Below, piece after piece: positions 44,722-55,406 of a stretch of DNA of 64,000 nt. The translations under genes and the position numbers were made by a program. The stretch covers positions 62,001 to 126,000 of the forward strand of contig JAQFWX010000096.1 in the NCBI GenBank assembly GCA_027605045.1, written 5' to 3'. Each line of letters opens with the position of its first letter. Position 1 is the stretch's first letter. Below the pieces are notes generated by a model that was given only the letters and a program-made list of their open reading frames with translations, was not told the origin of the DNA and did not search any database. This DNA is from Phallus indusiatus (Eukaryota; Basidiomycota; Agaricomycetes; Phallales; Phallaceae).

Positions 44722-45293
44722 TTATGAAAATGACGGGAAAATCTCGAACTCGTCAGAAAATCCTTGGGCAAAATTTCCCGTCAGATCAGTCACTATCCAT
44801 TTTAGTATGATCTCATATTGTGTAGCAGACAAATGCACTCACAGATGACAAAATAGTCATTTCCTTTACTCAAATCAGATGGCATGATGACAGACACAGA
44901 ACCGTCGGCCAAACTAAAATTCTCAGCCAATACAGCCAATTCAGCTATCGAACAAGTGAGATAACAGTGTCACTATGGTAGGTTTTGATAATCACTTCTT
45001 TTGTACTCCAAGCCGATCGCTAATTCACAGAGCGTTATCTTACCCAGGGCGGGAGAGTTAATAATGGCTGAAGTGGTTTCCCTGCAATAGTTGTCATTTA
45101 GTAGACATTTGCATGCGCTAAATAAAAAGACATACCATCCTATATGGGTTGTAGCTCCACCTTCGAAACTGTCGCCCTTTGTAGGAAACGTGATTGTTAA
45201 TGATTCTAACCGAGGATTAATGACGGGGATCGCAGAAGCAGCGTTAAAAAACGATGCCACAGAAGCAAAGATAATAGCAATGGTGGAACGCAT
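44722..45293 (-). CDS. Kre9/Knh1-like Ig-fold secreted protein, array copy 2
   Basis: Four exons, with the first at 45136-45293, give about 138 residues. The signal peptide MRSTIAIIFASVASFFNAAS is followed by LESLTITFPTKGDSFEGG and HIGW, the start of the Ser/Thr-rich cell-wall Ig-like domain (Kre9/Knh1 N-terminal type, PF10342-like).  Later come TELAVLAENFSLADGSVSV, LSKGNDYFVILTDLTGNF and an end EFEIFPSFS. The family sits in fungal cell walls or is secreted; members this short lack the Ser/Thr-rich GPI tail. Exact function is not known. The third intron and the exon before it are less conserved between copies, so the middle of the model is the weakest part. Confidence 0.72.
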
Positions 45294-45386
45294 ATTATGA
45301 TTAAAAGACAATAAAATATTGGGGGAATAAAAGAATCAAGTAAAATAGATAGGGAATTATTGTTGCCTAGTACCACCTCAATGGGT

Positions 45387-45395
45387 GTTTTATAG
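45387..45395 (-). promoter_or_regulatory. TATA box of Kre9-like copy 2
   Basis: Minus-strand CTATAAAAC lies 94-102 nt before the start codon. Confidence 0.55.
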
Positions 45396-45796
45396 AAAAG
45401 TTGAGCGTTAAGCATCGTCTTTGAAAGGACTCGACTCGACTCGGTGAACTGTCAATTCCTCGGACAACTTGATTCACTATACGACCGAGTTTCCCTCGGG
45501 AATGCGGAGTGGTCGTGAAGTCCGGATTGGAAAAGCCATACCTGCTTGGCGTCAGCCACAATAACAAATGTCGCCCGGCATAATATATTAGTGACATGGT
45601 TGGTCAGTGGTTTCAAAATACCTGGGCACATTTGGGAAACATTCACATAGGATCCTCTACTAGAGCCTATGTGTCATTCTCAACCTCTGGGAGACTGGTT
45701 CTCTTACGGAAACCCGTGAAATCAGCACCTCATCCGCGGATCACTAAGGTCCCGGTCAAGATCTAAGATATCATGATATCGGACAGCCCGTGAAAG

Positions 45797-46040
45797 TTGA
45801 ATGGTGACCGTAGTGACTGTTTGTCCTTCAGAATACATCCAATCTTCATCTTTCCATCCCTCCAAACCATGTTTATATGCATAATGCAGTGTGTGTTAGC
45901 CTATCAAATATATAACCCCCCAAAAAAAGCTCGAAACGTATTCCGCCTGAAAGACGTTCCTCCTCGACATGTGCACAAAACTGCTAGACACTGATTCGTC
46001 ATTACTTCCTCTCTCACATAAAGACTTTGCTAAGTACTCC
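45797..46040 (+). pseudogene. Fragment of mitochondrial ribosomal protein uL10m gene
   Basis: This stretch aligns to the 5' end of the intact uL10m gene at about 47640-47925. Matching words include ACATCCAATC/GATCCAATCC, CGAAAGACG-like, CTCCTCGACA, AAAACTGCTAGACAC and TCTCTCACATAAA. Frames are broken by substitutions and small indels and the similarity ends in the coding region, so only the start was copied. Its place next to Kre9-like copy 2 equals that of the intact gene next to copy 3, so it came with the array duplication. Confidence 0.75.
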
Positions 46041-46344
46041 GATAGTGTGACGATCATTAATTGCTTCCTGCCTGCTACAGCATGAATATGTACTGTGAGA
46101 AAGTCAGAGGCAGGCCGTGTAACATACAGGATTCCCCTACACACCTGCAGGCGTTCTAGATCATAAGGAGCTAATCTTATGGAATAAATTGTTTTTGATT
46201 ACCGTGACGACCGTAAGCTTTCAGACCTTGGAGACGCCTTTCGAACACCACCTGACCTGTAGATGTGTTGACCGTGTTGGATAATCTTGGTTAGAAATAA
46301 AGACTTCAGTCATTCAGTTGTTGACAGATGCCGTCTGCGATCGA

Positions 46345-46368
46345 GAATAATAATAATAATAATAATAA
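46345..46368. repeat. AAT microsatellite
   Basis: About eight AAT/TAA triplets. A shorter imperfect AAT-rich patch lies at the matching place of the preceding unit near 44308-44328. Confidence 0.8.
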
Positions 46369-46749
46369 GGACAGCGTAGTTCGAGTAAGACGACGTCTCA
46401 CCCTCGCCACCATGTGAAATTCGAACGAGTCGGTGGCAGTACAATACCCTTTGCAAATATTTTAAAAAGCAGCTCATCCATGTTTTTGTTTTTTCTATGT
46501 CATCTGATGTTTTGGTGTATTCAAACAAATTAACTGAAAAATGACTGGAAAGTAAAACTCTATCAATTAAGAGGACGGCTGGCACACCTCAGCTTACAAG
46601 TGAACGAAGTGCATTTATTCATGTGTTTGCGATGAAAGCCTATATGTACACATACATGGATATCTTCTTTCAAGTCCGTTGGATAGGATAAGCAACATGC
46701 GCAGCCAAGAGAATTGACAGATCTCGGCGTACACTTAAACACGAAACAT

Positions 46750-47322
46750 CTATGAAATTGGCGGGAAAATCTCGAAATCGCCAGAAGAACCTGGGGCGAA
46801 ATTTCCCGTCATATCGATTACTATCCATTTTAGTATAATCAAGTAGTGCGTAGCAAACAAATGCACTCACAGGTAACAAAATAGTCATCTCTCCGACTTA
46901 AATCAGATGGTATGATGACAGACACGAAACCGTCTGCCAAACTAAAATTCTGAGCCAATATAGCCAATTCAGCTATCAAACAGATTAGATAGCTGGAGCC
47001 ATTATGGTAGGCCTTGATAATTACTGGTTTGGTCATCCGCGCCGAACCCTGATGCACTCAGCGTTATCATACCCATGGCGGAAGAGTCAATAATGGCTGG
47101 AGTGGTTTCCCTGCAATAGTTGTCATTTAGTAGACATTTGCGTGCGCTAAATAAAAAGACATACCATCCTACATGGGTTGTAGCTCCACCTCCGAAACCT
47201 TCGCCCGCTGTAGGAAACGTGATTGTTAATGATTCTAACCGAGGAATCATGACGGGAACCGCAGAAGCAGCGTTTAGAAAAGATGCCACAGAGGCAAAGA
47301 AAATAGCAATGGTGGAATGCAT
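46750..47322 (-). CDS. Kre9/Knh1-like Ig-fold secreted protein, array copy 3
   Basis: Four exons (47165-47322, 47025-47110, 46871-46972, 46750-46820) join in phase to 138 residues. A signal peptide (MHSTIAIFFASVASFLNAAS) precedes LESLTITFPTAGEGFGGG and THVGWETT. The middle has MITLSASGFGADDQT, TELAILAQNFSLADGFVSV, then LSRRDDYFVTLIDMTGNFAP and the end DFEIFPPIS. Similarity to PF10342-type wall-protein domains is by pattern (opening sheet with FPT-G, later FSL-G, then the YFV strand). It is divergently placed 361 nt from the intact uL10m gene, the arrangement duplicated in the array. Confidence 0.75.
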
Positions 47323-47416
47323 ATTATAATAAAATGACAATAAAATTATGGGGGAATAAAAGAATCGAGTAAAATAGATAGGGAATTATTGTTGCCTAGT
47401 ACCACCTCAATGGGTT

Positions 47417-47425
47417 GTTTTATAG
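47417..47425 (-). promoter_or_regulatory. TATA box of Kre9-like copy 3
   Basis: Minus-strand CTATAAAAC lies 95-103 nt before the start codon. Confidence 0.55.
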
Positions 47426-47683
47426 AAAAGTCGAGCGCTAAGCATTTTGCCTCTGACATTTTATGCCTAGTGGTTTATGCACATGCTTTCCGAGGAGATC
47501 AGTAATAATATAACCTGTGAAACCACAGGAAACCACCTCATCCGCGGATCACGAAGGACAAGATACTTGAGACCCTGCGACCAAAAACAATTGAAACGGT
47601 GGAAGGCCATGAGAGGCCAGGATGACGTTCATGACAAACGTGACTGTGACTGTGGCCGTGACCGTATCGTTTGTCTTTCCGGA

Positions 47684-48580
47684 ATGCTGCCTGGAATAGT
47701 TCCAATTCCAAAGGCCAGATCGATCCAATCCTCATACCTCTACCTCCAAGCCAATGTCCGTATTCGAAATTATGCCGTGTCTGTTAGTCCATCAAAGATA
47801 TACCCCAAAAAGAAGATGCCCAGACAGTACTCCGTTCGAAAGACGTTTCTCCTCGACAAGTACTCAAAACTGCTAGACACGGATTCGCCGTTACTTCTTC
47901 TCTCGCATAAAAACTTCACTACACCGGGTCTTATCAGATTGCGTCGTGACATTGATTCTATACAGCCTGCTCCAGTACCCCCTTCGCAGGATTTCGCGAA
48001 TATGGTAGCGGCACCTTCCGCTTTCGATGTTCCTCAGTTCACAGTTGTCCAATCGGGCCTATTGGGTGTAGCACTGCGCGAAAACGTCCACTTGGACTTG
48101 AAAACAAAACGATTGTTCGCACATGCTGCCTCTCCTGGCGCGCTTGCGATTTTATCACTACCTGCTTTACACCCACCCCAGCTCGCCGCCCTTTTTCGTA
48201 TCCTTTCCCGTGCCGTCCCTCCCAAAAAACCACCTCTCACTCCAGAACAGCGGCTCGCCGCAGAGGAAGAGGCACGCCTTGCTGTCCTCGAAAACCCCAC
48301 TCCAGGTCGACGGAAGAAACGAGTTCGTCCAGACTTACCTCCGGAATTGGAGTTGAAAGGAGCATTGATCGAGAGGAGACTGTACCTTCGGGAGGAGTTA
48401 GATGCAATCTCCAAACTACCATCCTTGGAAACATTACAAGCACAACTATTGGGTTTACTAACCACGCCGGCTATGCAAATCGCACGAGTTCTGTCTCAGG
48501 CTTCTGGCGGTCAGTTAACGAGAACGTTGGATGGGTTCAGAAAAGGACTTGAAATGGCGCAAGAGGAAGCACGTCAATGA
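47684..48580 (+). CDS. Mitochondrial large-subunit ribosomal protein uL10m
   Basis: One exon, 298 residues from the start chosen here. The N terminus (MLPGIVPIPKARSIQSSYLY) is basic and a likely mitochondrial presequence; a longer in-frame reading back to 47477 exists, but its composition fits non-coding spacer. MPRQYSVRKTFLLDKYSKLL, then LLLSHKNFTTPGLIRLRRDI, match the L10 N-terminal domain that contacts 23S-type rRNA. AALFRILSRAVPPKK precedes a basic insert and ETLQAQLLGLLTTPAMQIAR, the conserved C-terminal L10 helix (LxGxLxTP). Known role: base of the ribosomal stalk in mitochondria. Confidence 0.85.
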   Translation: MLPGIVPIPKARSIQSSYLYLQANVRIRNYAVSVSPSKIYPKKKMPRQYSVRKTFLLDKYSKLLDTDSPLLLLSHKNFTTPGLIRLRRDIDSIQPAPVPPSQDFANMVAAPSAFDVPQFTVVQSGLLGVALRENVHLDLKTKRLFAHAASPGALAILSLPALHPPQLAALFRILSRAVPPKKPPLTPEQRLAAEEEARLAVLENPTPGRRKKRVRPDLPPELELKGALIERRLYLREELDAISKLPSLETLQAQLLGLLTTPAMQIARVLSQASGGQLTRTLDGFRKGLEMAQEEARQ

Positions 48581-48883
48581 GATTAGAGTTTTTACGCTTA
48601 CAAAATTATTATTTACTACGTTTTAATAATTTAAAATTTGAACGCAAGTTGAACATCACGAGGGGTGCAACGTTATTTTCGTTTTTTTTTCAACATGCTC
48701 CATAGGAACTCTCCAACTCTAATTGGGCGTGGTAAATATTGGACGATTTTCGAAATGCTACGATGTTACGTAATTTTTTCGAACTCAGATAGTATCGTTC
48801 GATGCGTAGAAATTTACGCAGACTCTAAAAAGAGGCAAAGCCTCAGATTTTTCATTCGTTTTGTGTCTTCAAAGTCCTGAACC
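48581..48883. other. Intergenic spacer
   Basis: 303 bases, AT-rich, between two same-direction genes. It should contain the CYP51 promoter; no clear sterol-response or TATA element was recognised. Confidence 0.4.
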
Positions 48884-51085
48884 ATGTCCAACTCGACCAT
48901 GTTTAGTCTATTTGACGAAAACTCGGCATTTCTATCACCACGAGCTCTGACTTTACTTCTTATAAATACCCCATTGATTGTCGTCGTTCTGAACGTTTTG
49001 AATCAACTGGTGAGCATGTGGTACCATTTATCTACAAAGTGGAGAAAAGTCCTCAATTACCTTGTTCATCTAGCTCATTCCTAAAAAGCCCACTGATCCT
49101 CCAGTTGTCTTTCATTGGTTTCCTTTTATAGGCTCCGCTATTCCATATGGCACCGACCCGATTAACTTCCTTACGCGCTCTGGAGAAAAGGTACTTTTTC
49201 AAGCAAAAATGAAGTAGTTTTATGACGTATTTACTCACTACTATTGTTTTGAAAAGTACGGCAATGTCTTCACGTTCATCTTGTTCGGACGTCGCGTGAC
49301 TGTTGGTCTTGGGCCTAAAGGAAATAACCTTATCCTAGGAGGAAAGCTCTCGGAGGTCTCGGCTGAAGAAGCTTACACGGTATGGTCATGTTTCCTCTTG
49401 CACATAACGCACGTCAAATCTCATTTGAATTAGCACTTGACTACACCAGTCTTCGGAGCCGGCGTTGTAAGTCTTGTCGCTACTATACCTCTTATATGCT
49501 TTCAATATTCACATTTCCTTTCTGGACAAACTAGGTTTACGACTGTCCCAACCATATGCTAATGGAACAGAAGAAATTCGTCAAGGTTGGATTATCCGTG
49601 GATAACTTCCGTCATTACGTCCCTATGATTGTCAAGGAAGTGGAGGACTTTTTGGACACCGATCCCTCATTCTTCCAATATCAGACTGGAGATATCAATG
49701 AATGGGGGAAATTCCCGGCATATAAGAAGTTGGCGGAGCTTATCATCTTTACGGCTTCACGCACTTTACAAGGCCACGAAGTGCGCGAGTCTCTTAACAA
49801 GGGTTTTGCGGACATATACCACGATCTCGATGGCGGCTTCACTCCTATGAATTTCTTGTTCCCAAGTTTACCGCTCCCTAGTTATCGGAAACGGGACATT
49901 GCCCACAAAGCCATGAGTGATTTCTACACTGAAATAATCCGTAAGCGAAAAGAGGAGAACAGATATGTAGGTCTTCAGTCTAGAACAACATTCTTGACCA
50001 GGGGTTTAACTTGTCTAAATAGGATGAAGGCGATATGTTATCTGCATTGGCGCAGCAAAGTTACAAAGACGGTCGCCCCCTCACTGATCGCGAAATTGCT
50101 CATATCATGATTGCCTTGCTCATGGCCGGTCAACACACAAGCTCGACTTCGACAACTTGGTGCCTGTTGAATGTAGTCGCGAAGCCTGATATCGCGTAAG
50201 CTCTTGACATCATTTGATCCTTGTAGCCGCTAGCTGAATTTTCGTGTCAGGGACGCCCTTTGGAAAGAACAGGTTGAACACTTTGGTCAAGAAGATGGAT
50301 CGTTAGCACCATTGACATACGAGGAATTGAAAACTCTTCCGTTGTTGGATGCTGTTATTCGTGAAACCCTTCGTATGAATCCTCCTATTCACAGTATCAT
50401 GGTATGTGTGTACTCTACTTGTTTTCTTTTCGTTCGCTGAGCAAGTAAAAAAAAAATTCCGTCGAATAGCGTAAAGTGGTCTCAGATATTATTGTTCCTC
50501 CCACGCTCTCTCCTCACCCTGACGAAAACAAGACTTATATCATTCCAAAAGAACATTACGTCTTGGCTAGTCCCGCGGTCTCTCATATGGATACTACATA
50601 CTGGAAGGATCCCGAGGTATTTGATCCATATCGATGGCTCGATCCTTCTGGCGCTGCTGCACACGCCCTCGACGTGTACGACAACGGAGGTGACAAGATC
50701 GATTATGGTTTCGGACAGGTTAGTAAAGGTACAGAAAGTTCATACCAACCTTTCGGAGCTGGCCGTCATCGTTGCATTGGTGAACAGGTTCGTGAACCTT
50801 TTTCTTTTTTCACCTGAGAAACAAATCGAACTCAACTTCTCTTTTTCAAAAAAAAGTTTGCTTACTTGCAAATTGGTGCCATTATCTCGACATTAATTAG
50901 GCGACTCGAAATGAAGATTGAAAAAGAAGTTCCTCGTCAGAATTACCAGGTAAGGAATATTAATCTACTTTTTTTTAATCGGTTATTGATCTCCTTTTTT
51001 GGATTACTCCTCTCAGACGTTAATCACACAGCCGGAAGGCGAATGCGGCGTCTTGTACAGGCGGCGGCCAGATCCGAAAAATTAG
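48884..51085 (+). CDS. ERG11: Sterol 14-alpha-demethylase (CYP51)
   Basis: Ten exons (48884-49009, 49074-49190, 49257-49379, 49434-49466, 49535-49966, 50023-50195, 50251-50401, 50470-50787, 50857-50949, 51017-51085) join in phase to 544 residues. An N-terminal membrane anchor ([19 protein letters not shown]) precedes the catalytic domain: [20 protein letters not shown] (B region), the I-helix [13 protein letters not shown], the ETLR ExxR motif, the PERF-like [10 protein letters not shown], and the heme loop [11 protein letters not shown] with its Cys ligand. All catalytic signatures are intact. Known role: removes the 14-alpha methyl group of lanosterol/eburicol in ergosterol synthesis; the target of azoles. 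Confidence 0.96.
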
Positions 51086-51939
51086 TTCCTTACTTACTGT
51101 GGTTTAGATTAATAAGTACGTAAATGCGTAAAATTGTAACGAGCTTCGGGAGTCATACATAGAACTCTCATTTTCGCCAAGTAGTGCCTTACTATTACTG
51201 TTAGCAGCTTGGCACTTAATGCCTGCGATTCAATGTTTTTGCTCTTTGACCTGATCAAAGTCAATTCTCCAGTTCTTCCTTCGCCATGAATACAAGCACT
51301 GCCACCTTTGATCCGATCGGATGGAGTGTACAGATCATCTACCAATCAACACCTTTGTGAAAACCTTACAGGACTCGTTGATATTAATATCTATTTGAGT
51401 GACCCTCTTTTTTTTTTTTATTGATTCCATAACGTGTTAAATGAGAACCGACAGAAAAAGGAAGCTAATTGACTTCTCGATCACGTTGTGAGCCAAATCT
51501 ACTAAGTACAACGTGTGGGGAAGGGTGCGAACCTCGAATTTTGTTATTTATTAGATCATCCGGAACCCGGATAGAACAGGAATGATATGAGCGACCGAAT
51601 ATATAAGTAGTTGCCTTAGGTGAGACAGGCGACTCTTTCAAATAGAGTATAGTTTTGGTGAGACAAAAATAGGGTCCGGGAATTACGCATCTAAAATGCG
51701 TCATGATATATGTAGAAAGCATGTATGCTAATATTGTACAGTACAGGTCTTCTATCGGGAATTTTATGCAAGGATCCGATATGGAAGTCATAGGTAAATT
51801 TGTGAAGACATATAGGAACTTTTTTTATCCACGTGTATACGATCTTGAATATATGTAATAAATTATGCTGAAACTGGTTAGGGGGGCGCGTTCACAGACA
51901 TGAGAAGCCGCCAAATCTGGTTTACTAATTTGTAACCTG
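51086..51939. other. Intergenic spacer
   Basis: About 850 bases between convergent genes. A T run lies near 51409-51420. No supportable gene. Confidence 0.4.
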
Positions 51940-52665
51940 TCAGACGTACGATTCCACGACTATATAAATGTTTATTAATACCTTAGATTTGGTCCTCTTT
52001 CTTGGGGAACCGCGATGAAAATTTTCGGTGTCAGGAAATAAAATATCGGTGGACGGGCATATTGACGTTGCGAACACGTCGTGAAAAGCTGATAGGCCCA
52101 TATTATGCGAAGTCTCAAGACAATGTTGCCCCGCATGGCGGGAGCGGAAGGTAAAAGAGGTGCTGGATGTTGTTGCTGTTGTTGTTGACGATGACGACGA
52201 CGAAGAGGATGATCGCCTACGTGATGGTCGTGATACGCAACGGAGATGTGCCGTAGTGTCGCCAATGCTCTTGGCATCGTCGGAATGTGTAGAAGAGTCG
52301 TCACTTGCATTGCTAATAGTATCGCTCGCCGTGGATCCTTCGTCGGCACTGTCAAGGAGATAATTGCGATCGCTATGAGAACAAGGTTCCTCTTCAATTG
52401 TGGTTTCGATTGGCGTGTTTTCGTGTTCTTCGTCATCGTGATCCGAGGTACTCGGAGGATATTCTCCGTGAAGGTAATAGTATTGTGTCAAGAATGACAG
52501 ACGAGGCATTGAGCTGTCTGGATTGGCTCTCGCGCCACGATGGTGAGGGGCTCGAACCCATGGATGATGCGCTAGTAATGATAATGGCTTGAAGGAAGAA
52601 CCTTCAAATTGCGCCGTAGGTCTTGGGAAAGATAGCTCAAAGAGATATGGTCCGTAAAAATTCAT
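51940..52665 (-). CDS. Hypothetical Ser/Asp-rich protein
   Basis: Single open frame, 241 residues from MNFYGPYLFELSFPRPTAQF. No domain recognised. It has an aromatic-rich start, an acidic Asp/Glu/Ser region (DHDDEEHENTPIETTIEEEP), a Ser-rich run after a basic RPSRRR patch, and the end RKRTKSKVLINIYIVVESYV. The composition suggests a disordered protein; the hydrophobic last residues may be an intron read through (a donor GT follows the lysines). Expression evidence would be needed to be sure it is a gene. Confidence 0.5.
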   Translation of the reverse strand: MNFYGPYLFELSFPRPTAQFEGSSFKPLSLLAHHPWVRAPHHRGARANPDSSMPRLSFLTQYYYLHGEYPPSTSDHDDEEHENTPIETTIEEEPCSHSDRNYLLDSADEGSTASDTISNASDDSSTHSDDAKSIGDTTAHLRCVSRPSRRRSSSSSSSSSTTTATTSSTSFTFRSRHAGQHCLETSHNMGLSAFHDVFATSICPSTDILFPDTENFHRGSPRKRTKSKVLINIYIVVESYV

Positions 52666-53546
52666 GGGGACTAATAGTTGAGAGTGAAAGAGGTGAAAAA
52701 CTTTCTTCGCGCATTCTCGTTTTAAGCATCCCCATGAGCAAGCGAGGTTGCGAGATAGAACTCCGACAGACTGAAAACCTTACTTTTCAGTATTTATTAG
52801 TTGGTTCACCTATTTATTTTGACACTGGCCTTTCTTCTCCGACTGTTCGGAAGTGTGACAATTGAAAAACGTGTTTGAAAGTGTGGAAATATTGCCAGTA
52901 GCAATTACCAGAGGTACTTAACTGAATTGAAAACTAAGTTGCCGGGAAATAGAAAAAAAACAAAATTGATGGTTACTCACATCATAGAATTTGATTTATC
53001 CCGTGTAATCTGTTGACAGTGATAAATCGATAACGATTGACGTTGACTGTATTACGCAGATAGAAACGTATTGTTCGAAAGGTCTGCTGATTCACAGGAT
53101 TGTAAGATTTCAATTATAAGCGTGCCGGGGACCGATTAGCGGGTAGCTTCTAAAAGGAACAGAACAAGAATGAAGATTACTTTCTTGTTGTACCTAGTAC
53201 CTAGCAGGAATGAGCCGCAAAAGCCACTTACCGCGCCTTGCGGGAGATATATTAAGAAATTCCCCAATGAACCCGTTTGCCTCAAGGCTTGAGCTCGAAA
53301 CTCTAAAAACACAAAGCGGTTAGACTGAGAAGCGGATTCATGCGCTCCGCAATCATTGGCAGTTTAACGTGTTTGACTGCCGGTTGAGGTACAACGCCAA
53401 ATTCATATTCTTTTGGGGGTTGGTTTGGGAATTCCGTCAAGTCTTGTCTTTATGGAGGGAAAGAAATACCGTGACGGCATCGAAGACCCGAACGAGTGCC
53501 GTTATCGGGCTGAGGCCCAGTCACAGTTGTCACTACTCCGTCCAAA
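52666..53546. other. Divergent intergenic region
   Basis: About 880 bases between divergently transcribed genes. I see no gene or repeat; it should contain both promoters. Confidence 0.4.
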
Positions 53547-54792
53547 ATGCTTCACCTCACCCTTTTAACTATAGCGGTGATAACCTCTTACGCCAGTGCA
53601 CATGGAGAACATGGTACTGTTCCTTGGCACTTTTCTTTTCGTAATCGCGTAATTGTATTTTTTTTTTAGGTCAAGGTTCCGCCGCCGAGACGAATGAACA
53701 GTATGCAGCGCGACATGTATGTCCTTGTCATTACTTTGAATTTAGTGACAAACTAAGTGCCTCATAGATGGCTTCCGAACATCATATGTGATTCTTTTCT
53801 CTGTCTTTAGTAACACAAATACTCAATTGCATACCGTATCTAGCGACTCCTTTGACACTAAGGCCTTCTTTCATCTTCATGATCTGAACAGAGATGGTTT
53901 CTGGGATAAGGATGAAATCGAAGCTGTTTACGGGGTTCATCATCCTTATTCCCACAAGAATATGCCGGATGAAAAGGAACGAAAAGAAAAGGCTGACACA
54001 ATTGTCAGCACTATTTTGAAGAATGTAGACCAAAACCGTGATGGCAAAATTACTCCTGACGAGCTACAAACAGCTGGTCTAAACGCGTTGCCCAATTTCA
54101 AGGAACTGGGCGTCGAGGGGCACCATTATGATGTTGAAAGTGGTATGCTGCTATTGTAAAAGTCGTTCGTCAAGTTCTGCATTATTGATATCTTGCTTAG
54201 AATTCTTTTTGCATCACGAAGGTTTGTCTCGAACACGAACTATCTATTCATTTATTTACTTTTCAACAGAAATATACCATTCCACACCAGAAACGCAAAC
54301 CGATGAATCATACAATCATCCCGAAGATATCGAACACTTCGCAATACATGAGGGAATCGAGGCTGAGGAAGAAGCCAGGGAGAGGAAATTTCAAGGGATA
54401 CCTGATGATCAGCCATTAAATCCCGTTCATGACCATGATCATGAATCTACGAGCTCTGATGACTCAAAACCAGAGGCGGTGGCCGATTTGCCTTTGCGCC
54501 CGATCCTCATGATGACCAGCATGTCCTCGAACAAAAACATGTTCAAATACCCCAACGAGAGACACCGCCGGAGAAATTACCACCCGAAGTCAAATTCCAG
54601 AAAGCTGCTTTAGAAGGTCGCGTCAAAGATGAGTGGGGTCAAGGGACAGAGGGGTACAAACGACCTCGAACTCCAGCCGATAAAATGCGAAAGAATCTGC
54701 CATACAAGGTATTTCGTTTTGTTTGCTTTGAGAACTACAGGCTGATCGTCTACCCGAAGTATAAATTCCGTCGCAATTGGGGTGATTTTTAA
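53547..54792 (+). CDS. EF-hand calcium-binding protein of the secretory pathway (Ssp120/nucleobindin-like)
   Basis: A signal peptide (MLHLTLLTIAVITSYASAHG) is followed by exons at 53670-53716, 53768-53787, 53811-54139, 54201-54221 and onward from 54270. Two EF hands: DLNRDGFWDKDEI and DQNRDGKITPDEL, both with the Asp/Asn/Gly ligand pattern intact. After them come GVEGHHYDVE, FFLHHEE, YHSTPETQTDES and the end DKMRKNLPYKYKFRRNWGDF, the conserved order of fungal Ssp120-type proteins. These act in ER/Golgi lumen. Between PEAV and the next conserved part the frame shifts; a 41-nt intron (54480-54520) with GT and AG would repair it, but is unusually short. Confidence 0.82.
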
Positions 54793-55406
54793 AAGTGTAC
54801 TCAAGAATAATATTTATTTTCTACGGATTGCATTTAATAAAATTTCTTTGAAAAAAAAATTGCGCTCGTACATTAAGGTTTGGTAAGATTGCGACTTGAA
54901 ACCGGCCTTTTGAGAATCGTAAAGCATCATAAAAAGCCGTATCACCTTTCACCTTTATTTCCTCCACCGTCGGATATTAATAAATGCAAAATCAGCCTTC
55001 AGAGGTCATTTGCTTAACAAAGAGACCGACTATCACCATACATTTATCGCTACATAGTCCAAAACTCTATTCGGCTACTAATGACCGAGTCCGATTCTCC
55101 CAATTTGGCGAAAAGGCCATCGACTCCATCACACTCCACTTGGGTATGTATGTAGGTCACGGAAAATTCAACCAAACTGTACATTTCAAATTAATCACAT
55201 ATAACGTCCAAGCTCCCAGACGTCAACGACGCGGCAAAACAAACTCTTTTATTCAATGGCCTGCAAGCCAGACCTGCACTCTTGGGTCTATTTGAGCTTC
55301 AAGTAAACATGAAATAGAAACGTTGGCAGTTGTAAACCAATACTAATGATGAAGACATAAGACGTCGTGATCCATAGCAAATAAAGATATATAAAAGGAG
55401 ACATTT
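54793..55406. other. Convergent intergenic spacer
   Basis: About 610 bases. A plus-strand frame at 54984-55295 has no family resemblance. No gene is called. Confidence 0.4.

Larger units (their letters stand above)
42600..47640. repeat. Tandem array of three units, about 2 kb each
   Basis: Each unit has a downstream region with a TATTCGTGTG or TATTCATGTG word, a Kre9-like gene on the minus strand, a CTATAAAAC box and a spacer with CATCCGCGGATCAC. Units 2 and 3 also hold the start of the uL10m gene on the plus strand. Similarity outside genes shows duplication of whole segments. Confidence 0.8.

Noticed and set aside
47477..47683. Longer uL10m start
   Set aside because: The upstream frame has no presequence character and is homologous to array spacer; the ATG at 47684 gives a good mitochondrial leader.
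54984..55295. 103-codon plus-strand frame between the EF-hand gene and DOP1
   Set aside because: No domain, no splice or promoter support, composition like spacer.
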